A stretch of DNA of 49,291 nucleotides from positions 1 through 49,291 of the forward strand of contig NZ_LFYT02000031.1 in assembly GCF_001270065.2 (NCBI RefSeq), written 5' to 3'. This document shows positions 48,514 to 49,291 of the stretch, piece by piece. Source of the stretch: Limnohabitans planktonicus II-D5 (GTDB lineage Bacteria; Pseudomonadota; Gammaproteobacteria; Burkholderiales; Burkholderiaceae_C). The notes under the pieces are model-generated. The model was not told where the DNA came from and searched no databases. It worked only from the letters and a program-made list of their open reading frames with translations. The position numbers and the translations under genes are program-made. How positions within the stretch are numbered: position 1 is the first letter of the stretch; the number at the start of each line of letters is the position of its first letter.

Positions 48514-49291
48514 GTGCGCCCGTGAAGGCGCGTACACAGCATGGTGAGAGTCCGTGTCGGGGTAAGCCAAGGCCCCGTAGCCGAAGGTAACTGCGTCGCT
48601 GCGAGGCGGGGTGGGGAGCAACCGGAGGCGAACTGGCGGTGCGCAGTAAAGCGAACTCGATTCGGCAGGGTGTGGCGGCGAGCTGGCTAGGTCTCTTGGC
48701 GAAGCCTGAAACACATCGCATGCGTTGTTTTGGTGGATAAAACGACATGCGGGCCACCCATGTGGTTGGAGGCGCAACGCTAGGAAGTGTACGTGAGATA
48801 AGCGGGGAGAGCTGTGGCCCGAGGTGACGGGCTGCAGCAGTCAGAGCCATCGTAGTAGCGATGGGCTGCCAGAGCAGATAGGGCCAAACCACACTGGAAA
48901 CGGTGTGTGCAAGCGAGAGTTTGCGATAACCGGGGTACGCCCCTTGAGCCTAAACCGAGCAGACGGCAGCCTGAGAAGTGCGGAATAGGAAAGCCGCATG
49001 AGCCAAGGGTGGCAGGAAAGTGGATACGAGAAAGACAGAGATGAACGAGAGCGAAAGTGAAACGGCGGCAGTGCCCCTTGGGGTTAAACAAGCCGAGTCA
49101 GGCCCGGCCCAATGGGCGTGGGTGGACCGTGAAGTCTGGACGGATCGTATGTTGGCGGCGCTGGGCAACGGCGTCAAAGGAAACAAGTGGTTCAGTTTGA
49201 TCGACAAGGTCTGGCGCCTAAGCACCTTGCAAGCGGCTTGGCAACAAGTCAAAGCGAACAAAGGGGCATGGGGCATAGACCGGCAAAGCAT
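48514..49291 (+). mobile_element. Group II intron, 5' part (truncated by the window end)
   Basis: The insertion begins GTGCGCCCG, the conserved 5' end of bacterial group II introns, and is followed by about 530 bases of structured, GC-rich ribozyme sequence (domains I-III) before the reverse transcriptase start at 49041. TAGGTC at 48688-48693 (EBS1 candidate) is the exact complement of GACCTA at 48508-48513 (IBS1) just before the splice site. ACTCG at 48655-48659 could be EBS2, pairing with CGAGT at 48500-48504. The intron sits in the ninth unit of the REP array, in its CCGACCTAC end. Domains V-VI and the 3' end are outside the window. Confidence 0.88.
49041..49291 (+). CDS. ltrA: Group II intron reverse transcriptase/maturase, N-terminus (partial)
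   Basis: Open from the ATG at 49041 to the window end (83 codons). The N-terminal ~45 residues are variable (QWAWVDREVWTDRMLAALGN). Then KWFSLIDKVWRLSTLQAAWQ and VKANKGAWGIDRQS give the RT-0 region typical of intron-encoded proteins (the common form is N-x-G-A-x-G-V/I-D-G). The protein would splice the intron as a maturase and copy it into new sites. Its subclass cannot be assigned from this part. Confidence 0.9.
   Translation, partial: MNESESETAAVPLGVKQAESGPAQWAWVDREVWTDRMLAALGNGVKGNKWFSLIDKVWRLSTLQAAWQQVKANKGAWGIDRQS

Noticed and set aside
1..49291. tRNA or rRNA genes
   Set aside because: No T-loop (GTTCRANNC) with matching acceptor stem, and no rRNA-like segment, was recognised on either strand by eye.

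Overview
The window looks like a chromosomal segment of a betaproteobacterium of the order Burkholderiales, most likely family Comamonadaceae. This rests on high GC, the gene content (GNA1162-type lipoprotein operon, Gcr-family recombinase next to a cyclic glucan synthase, DUF2239, DUF6622, DUF2306) and protein style. The species cannot be fixed from the sequence alone.

Layout. 1-0.45 kb: the tail of an IS transposase and palindromic repeats. 0.45-8.5 kb: housekeeping genes (ferredoxin; an L,D-transpeptidase coupled to a TPR/NTF2-like protein; a cupin; two rRNA pseudouridine synthases; a nitroreductase; an SRAP/YedK-like protein lacking most catalytic residues). 8.6-16.7 kb: an accessory block of toxin-antitoxin genes in varied states of decay (HigA/RelE-like, addiction-module antitoxin, MntA/HepT, HEPN/MNT, HigBA, Xre/RES, DUF4160/DUF2442, Phd/ParE). 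It is threaded with copies and scraps of a DUF924 gene that mark recombination junctions. 16.7-25.2 kb: GIY-YIG protein, glnS, DUF2239 with an MFS efflux pump, a CsgG/DUF4810/DUF799 lipoprotein operon, and a retropepsin-like protease. 25.2-35.1 kb: a di-heme peroxidase, a LytS/LytTR-type two-component system split by repeats, two paralogous secreted alpha/beta hydrolases, small membrane proteins, and uppP. 35.4-47.5 kb: a Gcr-family membrane protein, a Cys-repeat periplasmic protein and a 2905-residue cyclic beta-1,2-glucan synthase. 47.6-49.3 kb: a nine-unit repeat array interrupted by the 5' part of a group II intron and the start of its reverse transcriptase.

The most striking signal is a family of GTAG-type REP hairpins, about 70 arms in roughly 35 inverted pairs, filling nearly every longer intergenic gap. 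The stem keeps a fixed base (GTCGG/CCGAC) while its upper four base pairs exist in at least five versions with compensatory changes. The two arms of a pair almost always come from different stem groups, and a conserved spacer core (GCCGAAGC) gives each pair a direction. The group II intron at the right end has a perfect 6-nt EBS1 match to the conserved REP end, so REP ends appear to be its target. No REP-associated transposase (RAYT) lies in the window.
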